Shown piece by piece: positions 1-8,702 of a stretch of 64,000 bases of DNA. Source of the DNA: Paenibacillus nuruki (GTDB lineage: Bacteria > Bacillota > Bacilli > Paenibacillales > Paenibacillaceae); assembly GCF_001721045.1 (NCBI RefSeq), contig NZ_MDER01000107.1:1-64000 (forward strand), read 5' to 3'. The notes beneath the pieces are model-generated. The model was not told the DNA's origin and searched no databases. It saw nothing but the letters and a program-made list of their open reading frames with translations. The translations under genes were made by a program, and so were the position numbers. The first letter of the stretch is position 1. Each line of letters opens with the position of its first letter.

Positions 1-15
1 TCATATTTTATAGAC

Positions 16-47
16 AAAGACCTCTTTTTCGTAAAGAGGTCTTTTTT
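16..47. terminator. Intrinsic terminator, end of the upstream transcription unit
   Basis: A 12-bp stem (16-27 with 33-44) with a TTCGT loop is followed by a T run on the plus strand. It closes a gene lying left of the window and insulates the CNNM operon. Confidence 0.8.
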
Positions 48-116
48 GCAATAATCACCAGAAATGTGGACAAAATAAGAACCATTACCTGCTACTGTAT
101 GCTTGAGGTAAGAACA

Positions 117-125
117 TGATATAAT
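117..125 (+). promoter_or_regulatory. Extended -10 promoter of the CNNM gene pair
   Basis: TGATATAAT at 117-125 is a consensus extended -10 (TGN plus TATAAT). No good -35 lies 17 bp upstream. Transcription would start near 132 and give a leader of about 190 nt before the TTG at 325. The leader (132-294) holds a possible short ORF and nothing else I recognise. Confidence 0.5.
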
Positions 126-178
126 CATAGGAATATAACAAGAGAGGGGGTAGTCCAATTGGGAAGGCGATATTGCAA

Positions 179-256
179 ATGGATCAAGTTACTCAATTAA
201 AGCCAAGTGATGCTGTAATGAATATTCTCGATAGACTACCTGTTCTATACGGATAG
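179..256 (+). CDS. Possible 25-aa leader peptide
   Basis: ATG to TAG gives 25 codons beginning MDQVTQLKPSD and ending RLPVLYG. A purine-rich SD-like stretch (AGAGAGGGGG, 141-150) lies upstream, better placed for an ATT at 158 in the same frame or for a TTG at 159 in another frame (13 codons). No family is recognised. It sits in the leader of the metal transporter pair and could be a regulatory uORF or chance. Low certainty. Confidence 0.2.
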   Translation: MDQVTQLKPSDAVMNILDRLPVLYG

Positions 257-294
257 CTAGCTCAACACAAATGAATAAGGCTTTTTATACTTTT

Positions 295-327
295 GGAGGT
301 GAATCCCTTTTTTAAGGGAAATAATTG
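295..327 (+). promoter_or_regulatory. SD-hairpin-TTG start element, copy 1
   Basis: The SD GGAGGTG (295-301) lies 23 nt before the TTG start, too far for normal initiation. Between them is a hairpin TCCCTT/AAGGGA (304-309 with 314-319, loop TTTT). If it folds, the effective distance becomes about 7-9 nt. The same arrangement, with a covarying base pair, precedes the next gene (1668-1700). Confidence 0.65.
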
Positions 328-1623
328 GACATTATTACGATCATTAATTTACTTATACTTGCTGTTTTAATTGTGTTAACTGCGTTTTTTGTTGCATCTG
401 AATTTGCTGTAGTCAAAATTCGAATGTCTCGAATCGATCAATTGATCGCAGAAGGTAACAAAAAAGCTCATTTAGCTAAAAAAGTAGCAAGCGATCTAGA
501 CTATTACCTTTCTGCTTGTCAGTTGGGGATTACAGTAACAGCACTTGGACTTGGAGCGATCGGTAAACCTGCTGTAGAACGGTTAATGTATCCTGTGTTT
601 GATCTATTAAATGTTTCTGCTGCAACAGCTTCAATTGCTTCGTATGCGATTGCTTTTGCTTTAGTCACCTTTTTACATGTCGTTATTGGAGAAATGGCTC
701 CCAAAACGTTGGCGATTCAATTTTCGGAAAAATTGACGTTAATGCTTGCTCCTTCTCTTTACTGGTTCGGTAAAATTATGAACCCTTTTATTTGGGCTTT
801 GAATGGTACTTCACGCGTATTGCTTCGTTCGGTTGGTGTCAAGCCTGCTGGACATGAAGATATCTATTCTGAAAGTGAATTGAAGATTATTATGACTCAG
901 AGTTTTCAAGGCGGCGAGATCAATCAGACTAAGCTAGATTATATGGAAAATGTGTTTTCATTTGACGAACGGGTAACCCGCGATATTATGGTTCCTCGTA
1001 CTGCTCTGGTTACACTTGATCTTAATATGACAGAAGAACAGATTATTGCGACGCTGGATGAAAATTATTATACTCGTTACCCGGTGACAGAATCCGGTGA
1101 TAAAGACGTGATCTTAGGTGTAGTTAATGTCAAAAAAATGTTGCCTCATATCGTGGCAGGTCGAGAACATCAATTGCAACAGTTTGTACGCACTCTTCCT
1201 TCGGTACAAGAAGCAACCCCTATTCAAGATGCGATGATTCGGATGCAAAAAGAACGTGTGCATATGGCGCTCGTTATTGATGAATATGGTGGTACTTCCG
1301 GTGTGATTACAATGGAAGATGTATTGGAAGAACTGGTTGGCGAGATTCGCGATGAATTTGATGATGATGAAGTCGCTGATATTCAACAGATCGATGACCA
1401 TCAATATCTGATCAATGGACGTACATTATTGGATGAGTTAGAGAAGCAATTCGGTATGACCTTTGAAAATGATGAAGAGATTGATACGATAGGCGGTTGG
1501 ATTCAGCATTATAAAGGAACCGATGTGCAAGTCGGTGAACAATTAGAAGAAGACGAATCTGTCTGGACGGTTACAGAGAAAGACCACTTACAGATCAAGC
1601 AAGTACGACTAAATAAAATATAA
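325..1623 (+). CDS. CNNM/CorC (HlyC/CorC-type) membrane transporter, hemolysin family
   Basis: Full-length member (432 aa) of the DUF21/CNNM family, which includes the Mg2+ efflux protein MpfA (YhdP) of Bacillus subtilis and CorC/TlyC proteins. The N-terminal transmembrane domain covers about residues 1-190, with the family segments [11 protein letters not shown] and GEMAPKT. A CBS pair follows at about 205-330, including [17 protein letters not shown] CorC/HlyC C-terminal domain lies at about 345-425. Mg2+ (or Co2+) export at the cytoplasmic membrane is known for relatives; the ion here is not shown. The TTG start is set by the SD and hairpin at 295-319. It is 75 bp upstream of a paralogue and probably co-transcribed with it. 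Confidence 0.92.
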   Translation: MDIITIINLLILAVLIVLTAFFVASEFAVVKIRMSRIDQLIAEGNKKAHLAKKVASDLDYYLSACQLGITVTALGLGAIGKPAVERLMYPVFDLLNVSAATASIASYAIAFALVTFLHVVIGEMAPKTLAIQFSEKLTLMLAPSLYWFGKIMNPFIWALNGTSRVLLRSVGVKPAGHEDIYSESELKIIMTQSFQGGEINQTKLDYMENVFSFDERVTRDIMVPRTALVTLDLNMTEEQIIATLDENYYTRYPVTESGDKDVILGVVNVKKMLPHIVAGREHQLQQFVRTLPSVQEATPIQDAMIRMQKERVHMALVIDEYGGTSGVITMEDVLEELVGEIRDEFDDDEVADIQQIDDHQYLINGRTLLDELEKQFGMTFENDEEIDTIGGWIQHYKGTDVQVGEQLEEDESVWTVTEKDHLQIKQVRLNKI

Positions 1624-1667
1624 TCAGATCGGTAGTATATCGTATATTCACAAAATTATAATCACGC

Positions 1668-1700
1668 GGAGGTGAATCCCTCATCTGAGGGAAATCATTG
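1668..1700 (+). promoter_or_regulatory. SD-hairpin-TTG start element, copy 2
   Basis: Layout is identical to copy 1: GGAGGTG (1668-1674), AAT, hairpin TCCCTC/GAGGGA (1677-1682 with 1687-1692, loop ATCT), six bases, then TTG (1698). Against copy 1 the loop-closing pair changes from T-A to C-G, so pairing is kept although both bases differ. The loop sequence is free to change. Confidence 0.65.
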
Positions 1701-2777
1701 GACGGAACAATTGGTTTAAATTTATTTTTAGTAGCTGTATTTATTGGCTTAACTGCTTTTTTTGTAGGAGCAGAATTTGCTATTTTGAAAGTCAGAATGT
1801 CTCGAATTGATCAATTGATCGCCGATGGTAACAAAAAAGCAGTACTGGCGAAAAAAGTAGCCCATGAACTTGATTATTATTTGTCTGCCTGTCAGTTGGG
1901 GATTACGATTACAGCGCTAGTCTTAGGGGCGCTCGGTGAACCGACAGTTGAAAAAATATTGCATCCGTTATTTGATCAATTGAATGTACCTGCTGCGCTA
2001 TCTACTGTGCTCTCGTATGTAATTGCATTATCTATTATTACATTCTTGCATGTTGTTATCGGTGAATTGGCACCCAAAACATTAGCAATTCAATTTGCGG
2101 AGAAAATGACATTATTGTTGGCACCTCCACTGTACTGGTTTGGTAAAATTATGTATCCATTTATCTATATTCTGAATAGTTCGGCAACTTTATTGCTACG
2201 TATCTTTGGCATTAAGCCTGCCGGTCATGATTCTGTATATTCTGAAGAAGAATTACGCTGGATTGTGGATCAGAGTTACGAGAGTGGCGAAATTAACAAA
2301 ACCGAGCTTAGTTATTTGCAAAATATATTTACATTTGATGAGCGTACATTAGAAGAAATTATGATCCCTAAAGCTCAAATTGCTACGCTGGCGAAAGAAA
2401 TGCCACTTGCAGGTATTATTGAGATACTGGATGAATATGAGTACACTCGTTATCCTGTGATCGACTTAGACGAACCCGATCATTTTATCGGATTTATCAA
2501 TACCAAAGAATTATTAACGGCTGTAGCCGCAGGTCGTGATTACAAAGTCGCTGACTTTATTCATAAAATGCCCCATTTTCCATCGACTTCTTCAGTGAAA
2601 GACGTATTGATCAAAATGCAACAAAGCCGTGTGCATATGGCGATTGCTATAGATCCATCCGGTCATACTGTAGGTCTAGTGACGATGGAAGACATTTTAG
2701 AAAAAATTGTCGGTGCGATCCGTGATGAAGCAGATACTAGCGATCTTGTTTTTGAACCGAAAACGACATCATTTTAA
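1698..2777 (+). CDS. CNNM-type transporter paralogue lacking the CorC C-terminal domain
   Basis: A 359-aa paralogue of the preceding gene with the same CNNM membrane domain ([18 protein letters not shown] at about 60-135) and CBS pair (about 205-335). It stops about 15 residues after the MEDILEKIVG segment, exactly where the first protein continues into its CorC/HlyC domain. The end is clean, with a stop and a strong terminator, so this looks like a domain-lacking form rather than a decayed gene. The two may form a heteromer or divide labour; that is inference. Translation starts from the second SD-hairpin-TTG element. Confidence 0.9.
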   Translation: MDGTIGLNLFLVAVFIGLTAFFVGAEFAILKVRMSRIDQLIADGNKKAVLAKKVAHELDYYLSACQLGITITALVLGALGEPTVEKILHPLFDQLNVPAALSTVLSYVIALSIITFLHVVIGELAPKTLAIQFAEKMTLLLAPPLYWFGKIMYPFIYILNSSATLLLRIFGIKPAGHDSVYSEEELRWIVDQSYESGEINKTELSYLQNIFTFDERTLEEIMIPKAQIATLAKEMPLAGIIEILDEYEYTRYPVIDLDEPDHFIGFINTKELLTAVAAGRDYKVADFIHKMPHFPSTSSVKDVLIKMQQSRVHMAIAIDPSGHTVGLVTMEDILEKIVGAIRDEADTSDLVFEPKTTSF

Positions 2778-2803
2778 TGGCATAGTAATATAAGCAGTAC
2801 CAT

Positions 2804-2840
2804 AAAAGGTCTCTATATCTCATAGAGACCTTTTTCTTTT
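2804..2840 (+). terminator. Intrinsic terminator of the CNNM gene pair
   Basis: A 13-bp perfect stem (2804-2816 with 2822-2834) is followed by TTTTTCTTTT. It lies 27 bp after the stop codon. Confidence 0.9.
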
Positions 2841-2877
2841 GTATTCATGAGAGCCATAAGATCATTCAAACGGTACA

Positions 2878-2886
2878 TGGTATAAT
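2878..2886 (+). promoter_or_regulatory. Extended -10 promoter of the 551-aa unknown gene
   Basis: TGGTATAAT at 2878-2886 is a consensus extended -10. It lies about 40 bp before the TTG start at 2927, with an AAGGAGGT SD between. Confidence 0.5.
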
Positions 2887-2926
2887 AAGCAAATCATAAT
2901 CAGTGATTAATCAAGGAGGTTATACT

Positions 2927-4582
2927 TTGAATCCACATATTGAACTTTTATTATCCGAAACATGGTCACAGATCGAGTCATTATATCTGAAGGAAAAAGA
3001 ACGTATCGATGCATTCAAATCATACCATTCATTACAAGCAGGATTACGTGATTATCTCAAAGTTGGTTACCGCAAAGGAACAGCAAGCTATAAGCAAGGC
3101 TCCTTTTTTGTAGAGATTGAAGAACCTTTTTCTTGGAGCGATTCAGCCTATACATGGGAAAGTGAAGTCTCTATCGATGAACTATCTGCTACTCTATTCC
3201 AAGAAGAATATGCTCCTGCTCTGCAACAACGCCTGTATACGTTATTTATGTCCGATGAATATGGAAGTCACTTTTTTGATTATCGTTTTGAGCTTTGGTT
3301 TGAATTTGAAAATGAACAAGCCGAGCAATTGTATATACATAATGAGCAATGGATCAACACATCCAAATTAACAACATTACAACAAGCACTGGATCATTTT
3401 ATAACCGATAAAGTAACTTCGGATCTGCCTGTATTACCTAAAGAAAAAGATTTATTTTTCTTTGCCAAATTAATGTTGAATAAAGATATTATCCCTACCG
3501 ATGTAGAACGTGTTTCTTCTTTATTTGAGCAGCTTGATCTGAAATTATTTAATTTTAGAAGTCTGTACAGTGATTGGCAGTCTACATCTACGATGGCTTT
3601 ACGTTTTTGGGCAAATGAAATCTTTTTACCTACCTATTTTGATGCTGAAAGTGAATATAACACCACATTACATCTCAAATCAGTAGAAAGTCTTCCTACG
3701 ATAAATGAAAAAGAATTAGCATTGTTTATTTATGCTGCTTTACGTATTGGTAAACAGGATGCCGAACAACGGAAAACATATCTAGAATATGCTGTTCAAT
3801 TACATTCAGAACAAGCTCAACGTTACCTTCGTCAAGGCAGTGGCACGATAGAAAGTGAACGCAAAACCGACCTTTTTCATGGTAAAGCTAATGACATTTT
3901 GCAAATGATACAGATTAAGCTTACTGCTGAAGATGAACCACATTATCGTGAAGCTCTGACCTATATCTGCGATCTTTTGCGTGCCGATTTCCCACGTGAA
4001 TATGTACTGAAGTTCAGCAGTAAACAAAAGAACTTTTTACCTATTAAAGGATTAGCTAAGTCTGCATTACATCGCTTTTTCGCTAATGCTTTGCAGTATA
4101 AAGAATTGCATCCCTTGATTGCGGAGTATGGTGAATTGGCTTTGCAAGAATTCGCATGGTATAACGATGTTGAAGCTGGCGAGAAATCGATGATGCCTGG
4201 AACGTATGCGATATTAGGTCTAGGGCTATACAGTACCGATTATTTTCCTCTGCTTATCCGTTATATGAAACTGGTGGATACAGAACATCAATCTGCCCAA
4301 GATCATTATCCAGCCGCTCTAGTAGAAGCTCATGGGATGGATGCCTCATTTGTACCTACATTAATGTCTGTGCTGTTAGCTAGTAGTGAATCGGCTAAAC
4401 CGATCAAAGGCTGGGGGGATATTCTGGAGAAAGATGAGCTTATTCTTGCATGGGATACTCAGCTTCAGTCCTTAGAAGATTATCAACGTGATCAGGTATT
4501 GTATTTACTCTGTGGCAATTCCGCCAAACAAAAAGCTTTTATGCAAAAAGCAGAGCGTCTTCGTTCTTCAACCCATTCCTAA
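2927..4582 (+). CDS. Unknown protein of 551 aa
   Basis: I do not recognise the family. The start is the TTG at 2927, six bases after a near-perfect AAGGAGGT (2913-2920); a GTG at 2903 lies before that SD and is unlikely. The protein has no signal peptide or clear membrane segment, so it is probably cytoplasmic. It is rich in Glu, Gln, Leu and Tyr and looks largely alpha-helical, including a region near residues 250-330 suggestive of helical repeats. It is a single gene with its own promoter. Large Bacillus DUF-only proteins of similar size exist (DUF6138 is one I considered), but I cannot confirm membership. Confidence 0.8.
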   Translation: MNPHIELLLSETWSQIESLYLKEKERIDAFKSYHSLQAGLRDYLKVGYRKGTASYKQGSFFVEIEEPFSWSDSAYTWESEVSIDELSATLFQEEYAPALQQRLYTLFMSDEYGSHFFDYRFELWFEFENEQAEQLYIHNEQWINTSKLTTLQQALDHFITDKVTSDLPVLPKEKDLFFFAKLMLNKDIIPTDVERVSSLFEQLDLKLFNFRSLYSDWQSTSTMALRFWANEIFLPTYFDAESEYNTTLHLKSVESLPTINEKELALFIYAALRIGKQDAEQRKTYLEYAVQLHSEQAQRYLRQGSGTIESERKTDLFHGKANDILQMIQIKLTAEDEPHYREALTYICDLLRADFPREYVLKFSSKQKNFLPIKGLAKSALHRFFANALQYKELHPLIAEYGELALQEFAWYNDVEAGEKSMMPGTYAILGLGLYSTDYFPLLIRYMKLVDTEHQSAQDHYPAALVEAHGMDASFVPTLMSVLLASSESAKPIKGWGDILEKDELILAWDTQLQSLEDYQRDQVLYLLCGNSAKQKAFMQKAERLRSSTHS

Positions 4583-4676
4583 TCAACTTCATATGTATAT
4601 CTACCTTTTATCTGTGCTGAATTTAGCAGGATGAGAGGTATTTTTTTGTTTTTCTTATTTTTTTCATCTTAGCTAT

Positions 4677-4703
4677 TTAAGTTTGTATCTTAAGTTCCGA
4701 TAT
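4677..4703 (+). promoter_or_regulatory. Sigma-D-type promoter of the first chemoreceptor
   Basis: TAAG (4678-4681), 14 bp, then TCCGATAT (4696-4703) matches the motility sigma factor consensus TAAA-N15-GCCGATAT at all but two positions. It lies about 140 bp before a chemoreceptor gene, the expected kind of target. The rest of the 4583-4844 gap is AT-rich with no other clear signal. Confidence 0.55.
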
Positions 4704-4844
4704 ACTGTTAGTAGTAGAACTTTTGAACTATAAATATAATCAAAAAGTATACATAAATACTAATTTTCATACATAAAAGTAGTGTACCTTTTTATTAAAT
4801 AGTACTATAGTCGCTACATATACAATCATAAAGGATGGGTATAG

Positions 4845-6380
4845 ATGACTCGCAATGATGAGATTATTTGGCAGAGAAACAAATTAGTAAGTTATATGTT
4901 GTGGGCTATTACAGCGATCAGCGCAGCATTAACCGTACTTGTACCGGATTTACTATTTTCTACATTATTATCTGTTCTAGTGACTGGCTTGATTACAGTC
5001 GCCAACTTAACTAAAAAAGGAATTCATATTATTCCCTGGGTAGTCACGGTTGCCGTCATCGCAAGTGGCATTTATGTTAGCCGTGATTCTGTAAGTACAG
5101 TGCAAGGTATTCTAGTCACTGCTCCACTATTGTTATATCCAAATAGTAAACATTATAATATTTCATTTGGCGCTTTATTATTGTATTACATCATCAAATT
5201 AGTCACAGGTACGCAAGCTGATCCTATGGTATTCTTCAACGATATTATCAATATTACGATGTTTATTGTTACAGGTATTATTTTGATCACAGTTTCTCGT
5301 ATGAACAAAAAGCTATTTACAGCGAGTGAACAACGCCGTAATGAAGTCGAACAATCACAGACCAAAGTAGAAAATATGCTACAACATGTCAAAGAAGCCG
5401 TTAACGGTCTGACTGTATTTACAGATCAATTTAAGCAAAAAGTAATCAGTACAGGTTCAATCACTAACGAAGTCACAATGGGATTCAATGAAGTAGCTAA
5501 AGGTGTAGAATTTCAAGCTACCAATGTCGCTGAAATCTCTGAATCGCTGGCTATTTCAGATCAACATATTCAAGATGTTGCTTCTTATTCGTTACAGATG
5601 AAAGAAGTATCTGCTCATATGGCGACTCGTACAGCGACAGGTAGCACCACAATGGAGCATCTTAATACACAGATGGTTGATCTGTATGAGAAAGTAGATA
5701 CCACGGCTGAAGATATGAAAAAATTCAGTGAAGAAAGTGCATCTATGACTGTGATTTTAAATGGAATTTCTGATATCGCTCGTCAAACCAATTTGCTAGC
5801 TCTAAATGCAGCAATTGAATCGGCACGTGCAGGTGAACATGGTAAAGGATTTGCTGTGGTTTCGGATGAAGTGCGTAAGCTAGCTGAACACTCCGGACAA
5901 TCTGCAACCGATATTGCTTCTATTTTATCAAGCTTACAAGATCGTACCAAGACACTAACCGAGCGATTTGATCATATTCGTAGTTCACTTCAAGAAGGTC
6001 GCAATGCAGTGCAGACAGCCGCAGAAGTATTCCGTCATGTGAATACCAATTCTCAACAAGTACTGACTCAAGCTACTGATATTGAAAATAGTTCAGTAAC
6101 CATGAAGCAATCATCTACTAAAGTGGTCGGAGAAGTTAGCGAAATCTCAAGCCTTACCGAGCAATCTAGTGCAGCTACAGAAGAAATTCTAGCCAGTATG
6201 GAAGAACAGCATCAACTGACTCAGAATATGGTGTCTAGCTTTGGTGAGTTGGAACAACTGATCGTAAGTCTGAATACATTAATATCTGAAAGTGATCATG
6301 CGGTAGCCCCTACACCGATCTCGTCTAAAGTAGTAGCATCACAATCATCATCGGCACCATTAGCACAATTACCCGCTTAA
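4845..6380 (+). CDS. Methyl-accepting chemotaxis protein with a membrane-embedded N-terminus
   Basis: A 511-aa chemoreceptor. About six closely spaced hydrophobic segments fill residues 15-152, with no large extracytoplasmic loop and no HAMP domain. A coiled-coil cytoplasmic part then leads to the MCP signalling tip at about 305-345 ([21 protein letters not shown] and [14 protein letters not shown]). It would signal to CheA/CheW. The topology suggests it senses something within the membrane, or through a membrane partner, rather than a periplasmic-type ligand. The SD AAAGGATGG precedes the ATG. It is monocistronic with its own terminator, and the upstream sigma-D-like promoter fits co-regulation with motility genes. 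Confidence 0.93.
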   Translation: MTRNDEIIWQRNKLVSYMLWAITAISAALTVLVPDLLFSTLLSVLVTGLITVANLTKKGIHIIPWVVTVAVIASGIYVSRDSVSTVQGILVTAPLLLYPNSKHYNISFGALLLYYIIKLVTGTQADPMVFFNDIINITMFIVTGIILITVSRMNKKLFTASEQRRNEVEQSQTKVENMLQHVKEAVNGLTVFTDQFKQKVISTGSITNEVTMGFNEVAKGVEFQATNVAEISESLAISDQHIQDVASYSLQMKEVSAHMATRTATGSTTMEHLNTQMVDLYEKVDTTAEDMKKFSEESASMTVILNGISDIARQTNLLALNAAIESARAGEHGKGFAVVSDEVRKLAEHSGQSATDIASILSSLQDRTKTLTERFDHIRSSLQEGRNAVQTAAEVFRHVNTNSQQVLTQATDIENSSVTMKQSSTKVVGEVSEISSLTEQSSAATEEILASMEEQHQLTQNMVSSFGELEQLIVSLNTLISESDHAVAPTPISSKVVASQSSSAPLAQLPA

Positions 6381-6394
6381 TATCTGGATACAAC

Positions 6395-6437
6395 AAAAAA
6401 GGCTGTACTCCTTTATCAAAGGAAGTACAGCCTTTTT
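6395..6437 (+). terminator. Intrinsic terminator after the first chemoreceptor gene
   Basis: A long stem pairs AAAAAGGCTGTACTCCTT with AAGG(A)AGTACAGCCTTTTT and ends in a T run. Confidence 0.9.
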
Positions 6438-6528
6438 GACTTGAATAAATATTCTCTTGTAACCTTGAGATAACACGTTACACTATACATACATCATTAT
6501 CATTTCTGATACGAAAGAGGTAGAATGT

Positions 6529-7074
6529 ATGATCTATATTGCTTTACTACGTGGTATTAATGTAGGTGGTAACAACAAGATCAATATGAAAGCACTCCAA
6601 TCTACATTTGAACAAGCAGGTATGCGTCATGTAACTACTTATATCAATTCAGGCAATATTATATTCTCCCACTCTACTCTCACGCATAGTGAACTATCCT
6701 CTATTCTAGAGCAAGCTATAACCACAGACTTTAATTTACAGATCAAAGTTATGATTCGAGATATGCAGCAAATGCAGACCGTTCTATCACAAATACCGGA
6801 ATCTTGGAGCAACGATGATCAGATGAAAAGCGATGTCTTTTTTCTCTGGGACGAGATTGATAACGAATCGATCATAGAAAAGCTTCCTCTCAAAGCTGGT
6901 ATAGGCACACTGATCTATATTCCGGGAGCGATTCTATTTGCTGTTAGCCGTGAAGATGCTACCCAGAGTCAAATGAATAAATTAGTAAGTTCCAAACTCT
7001 ATCCATTGATGACCATTCGCAATGTAAATACCACTCGTAAAATAGTTCAGTTGATGCAAGCTGTACAAGAGTAA
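6529..7074 (+). CDS. DUF1697 family protein
   Basis: A 181-aa protein with the DUF1697 opening (YIALLRGINVGGNNKI at residues 3-18, then YINSGNIIFS near 43). The fold is known in the family, but the biochemical role is not established. It has no signal peptide or membrane segment. The SD AAGAGG lies 8 bases before the ATG. It stands alone on the plus strand between a terminator and the convergent reverse-strand cluster at 7115-10325, with only 40 bp to the next stop. Confidence 0.88.
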   Translation: MIYIALLRGINVGGNNKINMKALQSTFEQAGMRHVTTYINSGNIIFSHSTLTHSELSSILEQAITTDFNLQIKVMIRDMQQMQTVLSQIPESWSNDDQMKSDVFFLWDEIDNESIIEKLPLKAGIGTLIYIPGAILFAVSREDATQSQMNKLVSSKLYPLMTIRNVNTTRKIVQLMQAVQE

Positions 7075-7114
7075 TCCGATTGCAAAAGTCTACAACAGAT
7101 TGCATCCTGATCTA

Positions 7115-8188
7115 TTAATTCTCATATGGAAATTCAAACCACCAATGTTCATGATGGTGATCGCGTTCTTCCAGTGTATTCTTTTTGTGATAATGGTGTA
7201 ATAAATGCTGAAATGTATTCATTTTTTTAGCGTTTTTCAAATGAGCATATGCTCGCTTCACTGAAGGATTTCTCATTAAGGGTTCATACGCTTCTGGTGC
7301 CATTTCCCAAGCTTCCCGATGAATAAATTCGATCAGTGCAGGCGCATATTCTAATGATTGAATATCTTTTAACCCTTTCATGCCGATCAATTCAATTTTT
7401 CGTAAACTGTGTAGTTCATCCAGAGCAGGTAATGTTGTGATATGAGGCAAAGCTTCTAAATACAAGTATTGCAAGCCTTGCATAGCAGAAATGAAATGGA
7501 TATCATCTAATCCTTTAATTTGAGACAGGCGCAGGTATTTAATATGCTGTAGACGAGCAAGGGCTTCAAGCTGACGAGTACCTCCAAAATGAAGATGAAG
7601 CGACCATAATGACTTCAAGTCTGCTAGAAAATCCAAATCAGATACAGAAATCGATTGCAATACCAGTTGTTCTAATGTTCTTAATTGACCGATTACTTCG
7701 ATATGCTTGTGATGACCGTCTATCGACAGGTAAGTTAGCTGTTCAAATCGTGCTAACACCTCCAGATCAGGCTTTTTGGAGGATGTGGAGCCAAGTTCTA
7801 ATGACTGAAGATGGGCAGGAATCTGCGACAATAGATCAAAGCTATCGATTTGTTCACACTGTAGACTGAACTCCTTTAATTGTTGAAGTGTAGCTATCGA
7901 CTGAAGATGAGCAATCTCTCCTGCACATTCAATAGATAGCTTTGTTACAGCAGGCATATGTTCCAGACATTCAAGATCGTATACTTCATCATAAAATCCA
8001 TATATTCGCAAAGTCACATCGGAGCGCTTTGCAAATAATAGATCATTTAGATAGGTATACGTATTTGCACCAAGTGGATGATTATATTGAACAATACGTA
8101 GTTCAGGCATGTCACAGAGTTCTTTTATTTCTGCTGGAGTCAATTCTTTTGTCACTTCAATAACACCTTCACGAATCTGACTGTACAT
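7115..8188 (-). CDS. Leucine-rich-repeat-like protein
   Basis: A 357-aa protein whose middle (about residues 75-300) carries irregular leucine-rich repeats of about 20-24 residues, for example LQSLELGS, LEQLVLQS, IKYLRLSQ and LQYLYLEA, each a short beta strand with L-x-x-L-x-L spacing. There is no signal peptide, so it should be cytoplasmic. The C-terminus is His- and basic-rich. The SD GATGAGGTGA sits well placed before the ATG. It is the last gene of a four-gene reverse-strand run, 16 bp after its neighbour. Protein binding is likely for a repeat protein; the partner is unknown. Confidence 0.8.
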   Translation of the reverse strand: MYSQIREGVIEVTKELTPAEIKELCDMPELRIVQYNHPLGANTYTYLNDLLFAKRSDVTLRIYGFYDEVYDLECLEHMPAVTKLSIECAGEIAHLQSIATLQQLKEFSLQCEQIDSFDLLSQIPAHLQSLELGSTSSKKPDLEVLARFEQLTYLSIDGHHKHIEVIGQLRTLEQLVLQSISVSDLDFLADLKSLWSLHLHFGGTRQLEALARLQHIKYLRLSQIKGLDDIHFISAMQGLQYLYLEALPHITTLPALDELHSLRKIELIGMKGLKDIQSLEYAPALIEFIHREAWEMAPEAYEPLMRNPSVKRAYAHLKNAKKMNTFQHLLHHYHKKNTLEERDHHHEHWWFEFPYEN

Positions 8189-8204
8189 AGATGTTCACCT
8201 CATC

Positions 8205-8642
8205 TTAATATCCTAGTTGTTCAAATTCTGTGGCTGTGGCATACCCGTATATCCAGTAATCCTGTTCTTTTTTCAGATAAGGGATACGTAGTCGTTGTAA
8301 TAGATTGACCCATTCTGCTTCAATATTTAACAGAGTCGGTTCGGTATACTTTCCTGTATGTTCAAGCAAACGTGGCTTTACTCTTACCCATTCGATATTG
8401 TACCAGGCTGTACTCAGACTTTCCCAGTCCCCTAGATAAAATACATCTTGCTCGAACACTAATGGATAAGGTTCTGCTTCTAAAACATACTTGTTCTGAA
8501 AAGCAGGAGGAAAACGTAGTTCAAGATAGATCGCTTCTTTGAGCTCATTCCATCTCGTATGATTCATGACAGAAGTTAGTGAACGTTGTTCCACTTCTGC
8601 GATAACTTTTTGCTTATGTATCTGGTCTGGATCGGCTTTCAT
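8205..8642 (-). CDS. Unknown 145-aa protein
   Basis: A small soluble protein with the segment MNHTRWNELKEAIYLELRFPPAFQ near residues 27-50, followed by Trp/Tyr-rich stretches (YLGDWESLSTAWYNIEW). It has some resemblance to DUF6678-type small proteins, but I cannot confirm this. A strong SD (AAAGGAGG) lies 8 bases before the ATG. It is third of four reverse-strand genes and is separated from the next by 16 bp. Proteins of this size and composition next to other orphan genes are often toxin-immunity proteins; that is only a guess. Confidence 0.72.
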   Translation of the reverse strand: MKADPDQIHKQKVIAEVEQRSLTSVMNHTRWNELKEAIYLELRFPPAFQNKYVLEAEPYPLVFEQDVFYLGDWESLSTAWYNIEWVRVKPRLLEHTGKYTEPTLLNIEAEWVNLLQRLRIPYLKKEQDYWIYGYATATEFEQLGY

Positions 8643-8702
8643 ACAGCTATTCCTCCTTTGTCTCTTCCAATCAGTGGATGATAAGGTTCATACTTTATTC
8701 GC

